Source: Magnetospirillum sp. 15-1 (GTDB taxonomy: Bacteria; Pseudomonadota; Alphaproteobacteria; Rhodospirillales; Magnetospirillaceae). From it: DNA of 64,000 bases. Positions 51,620 through 60,302 of the stretch are shown piece after piece; the stretch's first letter is position 1; each line of letters begins with the position of its first letter. The stretch is taken from positions 205,055 through 269,054 of the forward strand of contig NZ_FXXN01000023.1 of NCBI RefSeq assembly GCF_900184795.1, in the 5' to 3' direction. Both the position numbers and the translations under genes were made by a program. The notes beneath the pieces are model-generated. The model made no database searches. It was given only the letters and a program-made list of their open reading frames with translations, and was not told where the DNA came from.

Positions 51620-53548
51620 TTAGCCAGGGTGTCTCTCCCTATTGTCCGGTTGGTCTCCGGCCTGGAAATGATGGCGCCACCACAAGGCCAGATTGAACAG
51701 ATACCAGGCCTGGGCGCCCCGTCCCTCGTCGAACAGCCGGCGCACGCCGGCGGGGTCCAGCAGGCTGGTGGTCTCGCAGAACTCGTCCAGGGTGCGGCGC
51801 ATCTTGTCGCCCAGCCGGTCGAGGAACCATTCGCGGATGGGGATGGCGAAGCCCTGCTTGGGCCGGTTCAGCACCTCGTCGGGCAGCAGATGGCCCACGG
51901 CTCGCTTCAGCAGCCGCTTGGGGTCGCCGCCACCCAGCTTGACGCTTTCCGGGGCCGACATGGCCAGTTCCACCAGTTCGTGGTCGAGGAAGGGTACGCG
52001 GGCCTCCAGCCCGACGCCCATGGACATCTTGTCGACCCGCATCAGCAGCAGTTCCGGCAGGCGCAGGTTGAGGTCGAGATAGGTCATCCAGTTGAGCACG
52101 CCGGGCTCGGGGGACTTATCCAGGAAGCGGGCGCGGATGGGGGCCAGCACCTCCCAGGACGAGCGGCCGGCGAAGGTCTGGCGCAGGCGGGGCGACAGCA
52201 GGCTGGACTTGACCGGTTCGGAAAAGGCTTCGGCGCCGCCCCAGAACAGGGGCTGGCCCCGGGACGCCCGGCGCAGCAATTCGGTATAGGTCCGCCGTCC
52301 ATGCCCGGCCGCCTCCAGCGCCGAGACACCCAGTCCCTTGAGGAAGCGCGGTACCGGCAGGGCGTTGAGACGCTCAAGGCGCACCACCTGATGCCAGCCG
52401 GGATAGCCGTAGAACAGCTCATCGGCGCCTTCGCCCACCTGGGCCACCACTACGCCGTTGTCGCGGGCCAGCTTGGAGACGTAATAGACCGGCACGCAGA
52501 CCGGATCGGCGATGGGCTCGTCCTGGAGATGGACCATGCGCGGCAGGAAGTCGATCAGGTCCTGAGGTGTCAGGCGAACATCATGATGCTCGGCCCCGGT
52601 CAGGGCGGCCATGGCACGGGCGTGGGGCAACTCGTCGGCGACGCTGGCATGGGTGCCCTCGTAGCCGATGGAAAAGGTCCGCACCGGCCCACCCTCACCT
52701 TCCGAGAACAGTACCAGATTGGTGCTGGAATCAATGCCGCCCGACAGGAAGATACCCACCGGTACGTCCGAGACCTTGCGATAGGCCACCGCTTCGCGCA
52801 GCTTGGCCGCCACCGCTTCGGCCCATTCGCCCTCGCTTAAGGACCGGGGCTGGGCATGGTCGAGCACGTCCCACCAGCGTTGGTGCACCACGTGTCCGCC
52901 GGCGGAGATCCTCATCCAACAGCCGGCCTCCAGCTTGCGGATGCCGGCGAACATGGTCATGGGTGCCGGCGTGGTGATGAAGGACAGGAAGTGGAACAGC
53001 GCCTCTTCGTCCACCACCCGCCTGCGGTTGGGATCGGCCAGGATGGCCTTGATCTCCGAGGCGAAGGCGATGCCGTCGCTGTCCATGGCCCAATAGAGCG
53101 GCTTGACGCCGATACGGTCGCGGACCAGCCACATCTCCTGGGCGGCACCGTCCCACAAGGCGATGGCGAACATGCCGCGAAAGCGTTCGATGCAGGTGAT
53201 GCCCCATTGCCGGAACGCCTTCAGGACCACTTCCGTGTCGGAATGGTCGGTGCGCCAGTCGCGGTGGCCGAGCGCGATCAGCTCGCGCCGCAACTCGGCG
53301 TGATTATAGATTTCGCCGTTGAAGACCAGGGCCAGATCGCCGTCGATCATGGGCTGGGTGGCGGCGGTCGACAGGTCGATGATGGCCAGCCGGCGATGGC
53401 CGAGCGCGATGCGTCCGTCGCCCGAGTCCCATAATCCGGCACCGTCGGGGCCGCGATGAGCCATGGTGTCGCGCATGGCGGCGACCAGCGCCGGTGAGGC
53501 CGGGGCGCGTCCGGGGGCAAAGGAGAGGATGCCGGCGATGCCGCACAT
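51620..53548 (-). CDS. asnB: Asparagine-synthetase-like amidotransferase 3
   Basis: A 642-residue AsnB-type enzyme beginning MCGIAGILSFAPGRAP with the catalytic cysteine, then RGPDGAGLWDSG, FNGEIYNHAELRRELIALGH and the pyrophosphate loop GIFLSGGIDSSTNLVLF. C-terminal synthetase residues VGEGADELFYGYPGW and ARVPFLDHELVELAM are well kept; it looks fully active. It lies nine bases downstream of a methyltransferase gene and 13 bases before the membrane protein gene. Confidence 0.9.
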   Translation of the reverse strand: MCGIAGILSFAPGRAPASPALVAAMRDTMAHRGPDGAGLWDSGDGRIALGHRRLAIIDLSTAATQPMIDGDLALVFNGEIYNHAELRRELIALGHRDWRTDHSDTEVVLKAFRQWGITCIERFRGMFAIALWDGAAQEMWLVRDRIGVKPLYWAMDSDGIAFASEIKAILADPNRRRVVDEEALFHFLSFITTPAPMTMFAGIRKLEAGCWMRISAGGHVVHQRWWDVLDHAQPRSLSEGEWAEAVAAKLREAVAYRKVSDVPVGIFLSGGIDSSTNLVLFSEGEGGPVRTFSIGYEGTHASVADELPHARAMAALTGAEHHDVRLTPQDLIDFLPRMVHLQDEPIADPVCVPVYYVSKLARDNGVVVAQVGEGADELFYGYPGWHQVVRLERLNALPVPRFLKGLGVSALEAAGHGRRTYTELLRRASRGQPLFWGGAEAFSEPVKSSLLSPRLRQTFAGRSSWEVLAPIRARFLDKSPEPGVLNWMTYLDLNLRLPELLLMRVDKMSMGVGLEARVPFLDHELVELAMSAPESVKLGGGDPKRLLKRAVGHLLPDEVLNRPKQGFAIPIREWFLDRLGDKMRRTLDEFCETTSLLDPAGVRRLFDEGRGAQAWYLFNLALWWRHHFQAGDQPDNRERHPG

Positions 53549-53556
53549 GGGCCGCT

Positions 53557-54321
53557 CTACTTGGTGGCGGTGATGTCGAGGAACGAGCCCCAGCCCTGGG
53601 GGAACCAGGGATGCAGCCAGCGGGGGAAGTGCTGGAGATCGTAGGGCGTCATGGCAATGTCGCAGCGGAACTGGCCGAAGGCCTGGAACATGCGGGCCAT
53701 CTCATGGGGCTCGTAGGCCTTGGTGCCGACGCTCTCGAAATGGTGCCATAGCACGTCGGCGAAGCTGCGCCAGGGCTTGCCCCTCAGGGCCGCCCATTTC
53801 AGCCATTCCTTGAACACCGCCAGCGAGCGGCGCTTGTAGAACATGCCGAGGAACTGGCCGCCGGGCTTCAGCACCCGGTGGATTTCGGCGACGATGCGTT
53901 CCGGGGTCTCGGAATGATGGATCACCCCCCACGACCAGACCACGTCGAAATGGGCGTCGGGAAAGGGAATGGTCTCGGCGTCGTGGCGCTGCAGGTTGGA
54001 CTCGAAGCCATAGAGCTTGAAGCGGGCGGCGGTGGTGTCGATGGCCGCCTGGGTCAGGTCGAGACCGTGGCATTCGGCTCCGGCGCGGGCCCATTGCAGA
54101 TGGTCGGTGCCGGCGCCGACGCCGATCTCCAGGATGCGCTGGCCGCCATGACGGGTGAACTGGGCGACGCCGTGGATCATGGGCTCGCGCTCGTAGCGCA
54201 CCCGCTCCACCTGCTCGAACCAGTCCCGCGACAGGGGCTCGATGGTGCCGGTGATGCCGGGATTGGTGCCGCAGGGACCCTGTTCCCAAAAAGCGCGGAC
54301 CTGATCGTTCAAGGTCGACAT
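53557..54321 (-). CDS. SAM-dependent methyltransferase
   Basis: A 254-residue enzyme with motif I ILEIGVGAGTDHLQWARAG, ECHGLDLTQAAI, then FDVVWSWGVIHHSETPERIVAEIHRVLKPGG. The N-terminus (VRAFWEQGPCGTN) and the C-terminal part resemble methyltransferases of O-antigen loci. First gene after a 60-base gap (54322-54381) from the next methyltransferase; acceptor unknown. Confidence 0.82.
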   Translation of the reverse strand: MSTLNDQVRAFWEQGPCGTNPGITGTIEPLSRDWFEQVERVRYEREPMIHGVAQFTRHGGQRILEIGVGAGTDHLQWARAGAECHGLDLTQAAIDTTAARFKLYGFESNLQRHDAETIPFPDAHFDVVWSWGVIHHSETPERIVAEIHRVLKPGGQFLGMFYKRRSLAVFKEWLKWAALRGKPWRSFADVLWHHFESVGTKAYEPHEMARMFQAFGQFRCDIAMTPYDLQHFPRWLHPWFPQGWGSFLDITATK

Positions 54322-54381
54322 GACTCTATCCCTGATGGGCTGGTAAAGGCAGTGGTCGTCACGACCCGGGAATGAGCGCTG

Positions 54382-55230
54382 TCAGCCGTTGATTCCCCAG
54401 CGGAGTAGTATCATTCGCCGCCGCCAGGACGCAAGCCGCCCCTGACGCCATTCCCGCTCCGGCGAAGGCGCCGCGGTGCTGCGTTCCAGCACATACATCC
54501 AGTCGCTGGCGCAGCAGGCGGGCAGGCTATCGGCCAGGGCGGCGTTGAGCCGGCCCGAGCGGGTGAGCCGGATCAGGCTGTCCAGCAGCCAGCCGCACAG
54601 GATGGTCCGCGCCCGGAAGGCGACGATGGCGAGGCCCGCTCCGGCGAACAGCTGTTCCAGGTCGGAGCGGCGGAAGAACTGGACATGCGGGCTGATGGCC
54701 AGGGTGGCGCCGGCATTGCCGCCACCGCCGCCCGCCTGGCCCAGCAGCCGGCGCTTGAGGCCGCCCAGCAGCTTTTGCACGCCACTCAGCTTGGCCAGAA
54801 CCTCGGCCAGGGCCAGGATTTCCGAAGGACCGTTGCCGTTGGGCACGGTGATCACCAGCCGCCCGCCCGGCGGCACGCGCCCGGCCAGGAAGGCCAGGAA
54901 GGGGGCGGGCTCGCGCACATGCTCCAGGACCTCCGAGGCGATCACCAGATCGAAGCGCTCGTCGGCGGCCAGACCCTGGGGGCCGGTAAAGCGCAGATTG
55001 GTGGCGCGGAGATTGTCCGCCGCCCAGGCGATGCTGGCGCCGTCGTCGTCGACGCCGACGAAGCTGGTCTCGGGGAACAGCGCCGCCAGGGGGGCCGTCA
55101 GCATCAGCCCGGTGCCGCAGCCCATGTCCAGCACCCGCCGGGGCCGGGACGCGGCCAGCTCGGCGGCGATGAAGTCCAGGCGCTTGCCATAGCCGACGGC
55201 GTCGGTGGCGGGATCGGGCAGGGAGCTCAT
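54382..55230 (-). CDS. SAM-dependent methyltransferase
   Basis: A 282-residue enzyme: VLDMGCGTGLMLTAPLAALFPETSFVGVDDDG, DLVIASEVLEHVREPAPFLAFLAG, VPPGGRLVITVPNGNG. The C-terminal half has a hydrophobic patch (AIVAFRARTILCGWLLDSLIRL) and may lie on the membrane. ATG overlaps the stop of the preceding glycosyltransferase (ATGA). Acceptor unknown. Confidence 0.82.
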   Translation of the reverse strand: MSSLPDPATDAVGYGKRLDFIAAELAASRPRRVLDMGCGTGLMLTAPLAALFPETSFVGVDDDGASIAWAADNLRATNLRFTGPQGLAADERFDLVIASEVLEHVREPAPFLAFLAGRVPPGGRLVITVPNGNGPSEILALAEVLAKLSGVQKLLGGLKRRLLGQAGGGGGNAGATLAISPHVQFFRRSDLEQLFAGAGLAIVAFRARTILCGWLLDSLIRLTRSGRLNAALADSLPACCASDWMYVLERSTAAPSPEREWRQGRLASWRRRMILLRWGING

Positions 55231-56504
55231 GATGCCGCACCCCGCAGGGCGGCCTGGAACCGGGCGCGGATGCGGTCGCCGTCATGCTGGGTGGCGGCGC
55301 GGGCGATGGCGGCGGCGGAGAGATCGGCGCGCAGGGCGCCGTCGTCGAGAATCCGCCGCAAGCCCTCCACCAGGGCGTCGGAATCGCGGCGGCCCACCAC
55401 CAGACCGCAGCCCTCGTCGGCCAGCACCGCCAGCTGCGCCACCTCCGGCGGGCCATAGCCCAGGACCGGCGTGCCGCTGGCCAGATAGGCCGGCAGCTTG
55501 GTGGGCATGGAATAGCGGATGAAGGTGCGGCTTTCCCGGTCGAAATTGACCGGCAGCAGCAGCAGATCGGCCTGGGCGATCAGGGCGAAGAAGGATTCAT
55601 CGTCGCTGATGGTGTCGTGCAGCGCCACACCGGCATGGGCCAGCAGGCGGTCGCGGAACGGCGCCGCCAGGAAGGGCGGTGAATAGATCTCCAGACGGGC
55701 CGGGCGGCCGCTTCGGTTCAGCTCGGCGATGGCGGCGCCGATTTCGATCAGGCTTTCCGACTGGGCGTTGGAGAAGATCGAGCCGCAATAGACCACCCGT
55801 GCTGGGCTGGCCGCCGGGACCGCCGGGCGCGGCGCGGCGATGCGGGCGGTATCCACCGGGTTCTGGAACGGCGTGAAGGGGGTGCCATAGCGCCGGGCAT
55901 AGGCCGTGCACATATGGTCGCCGATGCCCAGGCACAGCCGGGCATCGGCGGTCAGGCGCCGCAGCAGCACCTCCATGCGGCGGCGCGCCAGCACCGACAG
56001 CAATCCGCCGCGATACAGCGTCGCCGGCCAGTCATCCATGAAATGCACCACCAGGGCGGCGCCGGTGCGGTGATGGATGGCGCCCACCAGCTCCATCATG
56101 CCGATGGTGCCCAGGATGGTGAAGATCACGTCGGGCTTGAACGCGGTGATGAAGGTGTCCAGCTCGGGCGACAGCCGGCCGCGATCGGGAAAGGCATTGC
56201 CCACGGCCAGGGTCTTGAGCCTGGTCTTCCAGGCGGCGCGATGCGGCGTGTTGGTGGGGGCCATGGCCGGGCGGGCGCGGCCGCCGGGCGGGCGGGGGCC
56301 GCTGCCCAGGCGGGCGATCTCGCCCTCCAGGTGGAAATAGGTGTCGCAGACGTCGTCGCTGACCGGCACGGTATCGCTGGTCACCGTGGCCAGCCGGTCG
56401 CGGGGCCAGCCCCGGAACAGGTTGGAAAAGGTGATGCCGCCGCCGGTGATCTTGTTGAACGCCGCCGAGGTCACGAACAGAACGCGGGGGAAGTCGTCGC
56501 TCAT
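55227..56504 (-). CDS. Glycosyltransferase, GT4-like
   Basis: A 425-residue GT-B glycosyltransferase beginning VLFVTSAAFNKITGGGITFSNLF, with FMDDWPATLYRGGLL, VVYCGSIFSNAQSESLIEIG at the start of the second domain and YSMPTKLPAYLASGTPVLGYGPPEVAQ as the donor-side loop. The ATG at 56504 overlaps the preceding stop; the longer frame upstream is a shadow. Adds a sugar within the locus; specificity unknown. Confidence 0.84.
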   Translation of the reverse strand: MSDDFPRVLFVTSAAFNKITGGGITFSNLFRGWPRDRLATVTSDTVPVSDDVCDTYFHLEGEIARLGSGPRPPGGRARPAMAPTNTPHRAAWKTRLKTLAVGNAFPDRGRLSPELDTFITAFKPDVIFTILGTIGMMELVGAIHHRTGAALVVHFMDDWPATLYRGGLLSVLARRRMEVLLRRLTADARLCLGIGDHMCTAYARRYGTPFTPFQNPVDTARIAAPRPAVPAASPARVVYCGSIFSNAQSESLIEIGAAIAELNRSGRPARLEIYSPPFLAAPFRDRLLAHAGVALHDTISDDESFFALIAQADLLLLPVNFDRESRTFIRYSMPTKLPAYLASGTPVLGYGPPEVAQLAVLADEGCGLVVGRRDSDALVEGLRRILDDGALRADLSAAAIARAATQHDGDRIRARFQAALRGAAS

Positions 56505-57751
56505 GGCGCCTTGGTCCCGGTCAGGTCGCGGTACAGCGCCTCGAAGCGCCGGGCCTGGACCCGGGCATCGTATTCCGCCCGCGCCCTTGCCAGGGCGCCC
56601 TCGGCCAGACGCAGGCGCAGATTGTTCTCGGCCAGGATGGTGCCCAGGGCGGCGGCCAGCCCGTCCACGTCCTCGGCCGGGGCCAGCAGCCCGGTCTCGC
56701 CGGGGATCACCGCGTCGCGGATGCCGCCGGCATCGAAGGCCACCACCGGCTTGCCGCAGGCCATGGCTTCCAGAATGGTGTTGGGCAGGTTTTCCGCCAC
56801 CGACGGCGCCACCACCACGTCGGCCAGGGCATTGGCGGCGGCGATCAGGCGGTCGTCGCGCAGATAGCCCAGGGGTACCACCGGCATGGGGACCTTGCCC
56901 TGCCAGCGCTCGCCGCCGATGCCGGCCAGCAGCAGCTGCACCCCGTCGCAGGGACCCAGGCGCCGCAGCGCCTCCATCAGCAGGCCGCTGCCCTTGCGCG
57001 GATTGTCGTCGACCACGTTGGCGGAAAACAAGATGGCCTTGCGGCCGGGCTCGACCCCCAGCACCGCCGCCGCCGCATGGCGGTCCAGGGGACGGAACAC
57101 CCCCAGGTCCAGGCCGTTGGGAATGCGGTGCACGGCGCAGCCGGCGAACAGCGGGCTCTGGCGGGCGTGGCGCTCGGTCCAGCTGGACGGGGCGACGATA
57201 GTCAGGCGGGTGCGGGCGTAAAGCCGGCGCTTTTGCGCCCACAGCAGGGCGCTGGTGTCGCGGGGCAGCGGCGGATAGGCGGCCAGATCGGGGCAGGTGC
57301 CGCATCCCGTCCGCCAGCGCTCGCACGATCTTGGATAGGCGCAGTGGCCGGTCATGGGCCACAGGTCGGACAGACGCCAGACCACCGGCGCCACCGCCGA
57401 CAGGGCCGGCAGCAGGCGGTGGCTGAAATAGCCGCCATGGGTGTTGTAGAGCTGGACGATATCGGCGCCCCGGACCCAGGGATGGGCCAGAATGCGGTGC
57501 CGCGACGGATAGGCCCAGTATTGCAGGCCCAGGCGCCGGGTCACCTCGTCGGCCAGCCGGTCGGCCAGCCGGCCGAAGCCACCGCCATGGATGGTCTCCA
57601 CGTCGGGGTCGTCGGTGGTGCGGGTGCCCACCAGCATGTGGGATTCATGGCCGAGGCGGCGCAGGCCGTCATGGATGCGATAGGCCGAGCGCCCCGAGCC
57701 ACCCTCGTTGTCGGCGGTGGAGAAGTGGACGACGGAAAGGGGGCGGCTCAT
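56501..57751 (-). CDS. GT4-family glycosyltransferase
   Basis: A 416-residue GT-B enzyme of the WcaC-like group: VVHFSTADNEGGSGRSAYRIHDGLRRLGH, WRLSDLWPMTGHCAYPRSCERWRTGCGTCP (four cysteines in the loop common in this group), ILFSANVVDDNPRKG and the donor-site VAPSVAENLPNTILEAMACGKPVVAFDAGG. Starts four bases inside the end of the amidotransferase gene. A strong family match. Confidence 0.9.
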   Translation of the reverse strand: MSRPLSVVHFSTADNEGGSGRSAYRIHDGLRRLGHESHMLVGTRTTDDPDVETIHGGGFGRLADRLADEVTRRLGLQYWAYPSRHRILAHPWVRGADIVQLYNTHGGYFSHRLLPALSAVAPVVWRLSDLWPMTGHCAYPRSCERWRTGCGTCPDLAAYPPLPRDTSALLWAQKRRLYARTRLTIVAPSSWTERHARQSPLFAGCAVHRIPNGLDLGVFRPLDRHAAAAVLGVEPGRKAILFSANVVDDNPRKGSGLLMEALRRLGPCDGVQLLLAGIGGERWQGKVPMPVVPLGYLRDDRLIAAANALADVVVAPSVAENLPNTILEAMACGKPVVAFDAGGIRDAVIPGETGLLAPAEDVDGLAAALGTILAENNLRLRLAEGALARARAEYDARVQARRFEALYRDLTGTKAP

Positions 57752-59568
57752 CCCATCACCTCGTCCAGGGAGGGCGGCGGCGCGGTCGGGTCGGTGCGTT
57801 CCATGTAAAGCTTATGCCACAGCTGGAACATCAGCGCCGCCCAAACCCGAGGCGTGTGGTCGGCGGCCCCGGCCAGATGGGGGGCGACGAATTCGGCGTG
57901 GAAGCGGGGGTCGAGCAGGCCCTGGTCGGCCAGCCGGGCCGGGTCGAGCAGGTTCTCGCACAAGGGGCGCAGTCGGCCGCGCAGCCAGCGGCCCAGGGGA
58001 ATGACGAAGCCCTTCTTGGGGGCGGCGATGGCCTCTTGCGGCAGCACCGGCATCACGGCGCGGCGCAGCAGGCCCTTGAGGTCGCGGCGATGGGTGCGCA
58101 GGGCGGCGGGGATGGAAAGGGCCAGATCGACCATGGCATTGTCGAGGAAGGGGGTGCGCGCCTCCAGGCCGTGGGCCATGGAAAAACGGTCGGTCATCAT
58201 CAGGAACTCTTCCGCCAGCTGGGTGCCGATATCGGTCACCGCCATGCGGTCGCGCACGGGACCGGCGGCGGCGGCGAAATGGCGCCACAGCAGATCCGAG
58301 GTGTCGGGGCAACCATCGCTTCCGGTCACCAGCCGGCGCTTATCGGTGTCGGACAGGTAGTAGAAGCGCTCGAACACCTGACGGCGGAAGTTTTGGGCAT
58401 CGGGTTGGCGGCCGCCGAGCAGGCGGGTCAGCAATCCGCCCTCCAGCTGCCGCCACTTGCCGTAATTGCCGAAAAGCTCGTCGCCGCCGGTGCCCGACAG
58501 GCCGACCTTGACGCTTTGGCTCATGGCCTTGAACACGTTCCACGACGGCAGGCCGCCGCCATAGGGCTCGTCCAGATGCCAGACCATGGCGGTCAGATCG
58601 TCGAGCAGACGTTCGGGATCGAGGACGATCTCCTCGTGCTCGGTGCCCCATCTGGCCGCCACGGTCCGGGCGATGGGCAGCTCGTTCCAATCCTCCTCGC
58701 CGGGCGAGGAAAAGCCCAGGGAGACGGTCTTGAGGCGCATGCCCGAGCGGGCGAGAAAGCCCACCAGGGCCGAGGAATCCAGGCCGCCCGACAGGGAGGC
58801 GGCGATGGGCACGTCGGACAGGGTCCAGCGCTTGGCCGCCTGTTCCAGGGTGGCGGCGATGCGGCCGGGCCATTCGGCGGCGGGAACGGTGTGGTCGGGC
58901 CGGAAGTCCGGCGTCCACCAGCGTTCGGTCTCCGGCGCGGCTCCGGGGCGCAGGCGCAGCAGATGGCCGGGAGCCAGCCGGTTGATGCCCTCCAGGATGG
59001 TGGCCTCGCCCGGGACGTACATCAGGCTGAAATAGTGGAACAGGCTGGCCCGGTCGACCCGGCGCCGGACGAAGGGCAGGGCCAGCAGGCTTTTCAGCTC
59101 GGAGGCGAAGGCGAAGCGGCCGTGCTGGTTCAGCCAGTAGAACGGCTTGATGCCCATGCGGTCGCGGGCGCACAGCAGGCTGCCCTGCTGGCGGTCATGG
59201 AACGCGAAGGCGAACATGCCGTTGAGCAGGGGCAGGGCGGCCTCGCCCTTGCGCTCCAGCAGGCGCAGCAGCACTTCGGTGTCGGAATGGTCGGTGACGA
59301 AACGCTCGCCCTGGGCTTCCAACTCGTGGCGCAGCGCGGGAGCGTTGTAGATCTCGCCATTATAGACCAGGACATACCGGCCGTCGGCGCTTTCCATGGG
59401 CTGGTGGCCGCCGCCGAGGTCGATGATCGACAGCCGCCGCATGGCCAGGGCGGTCTCGCCATGGCGGAAGGTGCCGCTGTCGTCGGGACCGCGATGGGTC
59501 TGGATGCCGTTCATGGCATCGATCCACGCTGGGTCTTGGGCTCCGATCAGTCCGACGACGCCGCACAT
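57748..59568 (-). CDS. asnB: Asparagine-synthetase-like amidotransferase 4
   Basis: A 606-residue AsnB-type enzyme: MCGVVGLIGAQDPAW with catalytic cysteine, IQTHRGPDDSGTF, YNGEIYNAPALRHELEAQGE, and the pyrophosphate loop AASLSGGLDSSALVGFL. It lacks the short insertions of the other three and is the most diverged. Start at 59568 is fixed by Met-Cys. Lies between two glycosyltransferase/methyltransferase genes, five bases after the latter. Confidence 0.9.
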   Translation of the reverse strand: MCGVVGLIGAQDPAWIDAMNGIQTHRGPDDSGTFRHGETALAMRRLSIIDLGGGHQPMESADGRYVLVYNGEIYNAPALRHELEAQGERFVTDHSDTEVLLRLLERKGEAALPLLNGMFAFAFHDRQQGSLLCARDRMGIKPFYWLNQHGRFAFASELKSLLALPFVRRRVDRASLFHYFSLMYVPGEATILEGINRLAPGHLLRLRPGAAPETERWWTPDFRPDHTVPAAEWPGRIAATLEQAAKRWTLSDVPIAASLSGGLDSSALVGFLARSGMRLKTVSLGFSSPGEEDWNELPIARTVAARWGTEHEEIVLDPERLLDDLTAMVWHLDEPYGGGLPSWNVFKAMSQSVKVGLSGTGGDELFGNYGKWRQLEGGLLTRLLGGRQPDAQNFRRQVFERFYYLSDTDKRRLVTGSDGCPDTSDLLWRHFAAAAGPVRDRMAVTDIGTQLAEEFLMMTDRFSMAHGLEARTPFLDNAMVDLALSIPAALRTHRRDLKGLLRRAVMPVLPQEAIAAPKKGFVIPLGRWLRGRLRPLCENLLDPARLADQGLLDPRFHAEFVAPHLAGAADHTPRVWAALMFQLWHKLYMERTDPTAPPPSLDEVMG

Positions 59569-59573
59569 GGCGC

Positions 59574-60302
59574 TCAGTCTTGTCCGGGCCGGGTGAAGAC
59601 GCAGACCAGATGGGGGTCCTTGCCCCGGCCGATCAGGCGTCCGACCAGACGGCGGGCCAGACGGTAGGGCTGGCGCCACGACAGGGAGAAATCGGTGGTA
59701 AAGGAGCCGACGGGCTGGAAGCCGTGCGCCGCCGCCGCCTGGGACAGGCTGGCGGCGGTCCAGCTGCGCACATGCTGATAGCGGTGATAGAGGGCGTCCG
59801 ACGCCGGGCAATACAGCTCGTTCAGCTTGAGATTCTCGTCGTTGGGCGAGGTCAGGACCAGGGTGCCGCCGGGCTCCAGCAGGCGGGAGAGGGCGGTGAA
59901 CATCTGCTCCAGCTGCTCGTCATAGAGATGCTCGACCACCTCGACCGAGATGATGGCGTCGAAGGTGAGATTCTTGGCCAGCAGGTCGTCCAGCACGAAG
60001 ATGCCGGCGAAATTGGGCAAGCCGCCATGCCGCCCGTTGGCGGCGGCCACCGAGGCGGGCGAGAAGTCGGCGCCGGTCACCTTGGCCCCCAGCCGGCACA
60101 GCTCGGGCAGCAGGAAGCCGGTGCCGCAGCCGTAATCCAGAATGTAGCGCTTGCCCCGGAACAGATGGCTCAGGGCCGCGACGATGGGCCGGGCGAACTG
60201 GTAGGTGAAGTATTGCTCGGGGAACTGGGACTGCCAGTCCCAGAAGCGGGACACCATCTCCGGCGTCCACTGCAATTGGCGGTATTGTTTCACTGGTCCC
60301 AT
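59574..60302 (-). CDS. SAM-dependent methyltransferase
   Basis: A 242-residue methyltransferase: ILDYGCGTGFLLPELCRLGAKVTGADFSPASV and FDAIISVEVVEHLYDEQLEQM, then LEPGGTLVLTSPNDENLKLNELYCP. The NDENL.LNE element is seen in glycan-locus methyltransferases. It overlaps the upstream capsule-synthesis gene by 13 bases. Acceptor unknown. Confidence 0.82.
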   Translation of the reverse strand: MGPVKQYRQLQWTPEMVSRFWDWQSQFPEQYFTYQFARPIVAALSHLFRGKRYILDYGCGTGFLLPELCRLGAKVTGADFSPASVAAANGRHGGLPNFAGIFVLDDLLAKNLTFDAIISVEVVEHLYDEQLEQMFTALSRLLEPGGTLVLTSPNDENLKLNELYCPASDALYHRYQHVRSWTAASLSQAAAAHGFQPVGSFTTDFSLSWRQPYRLARRLVGRLIGRGKDPHLVCVFTRPGQD

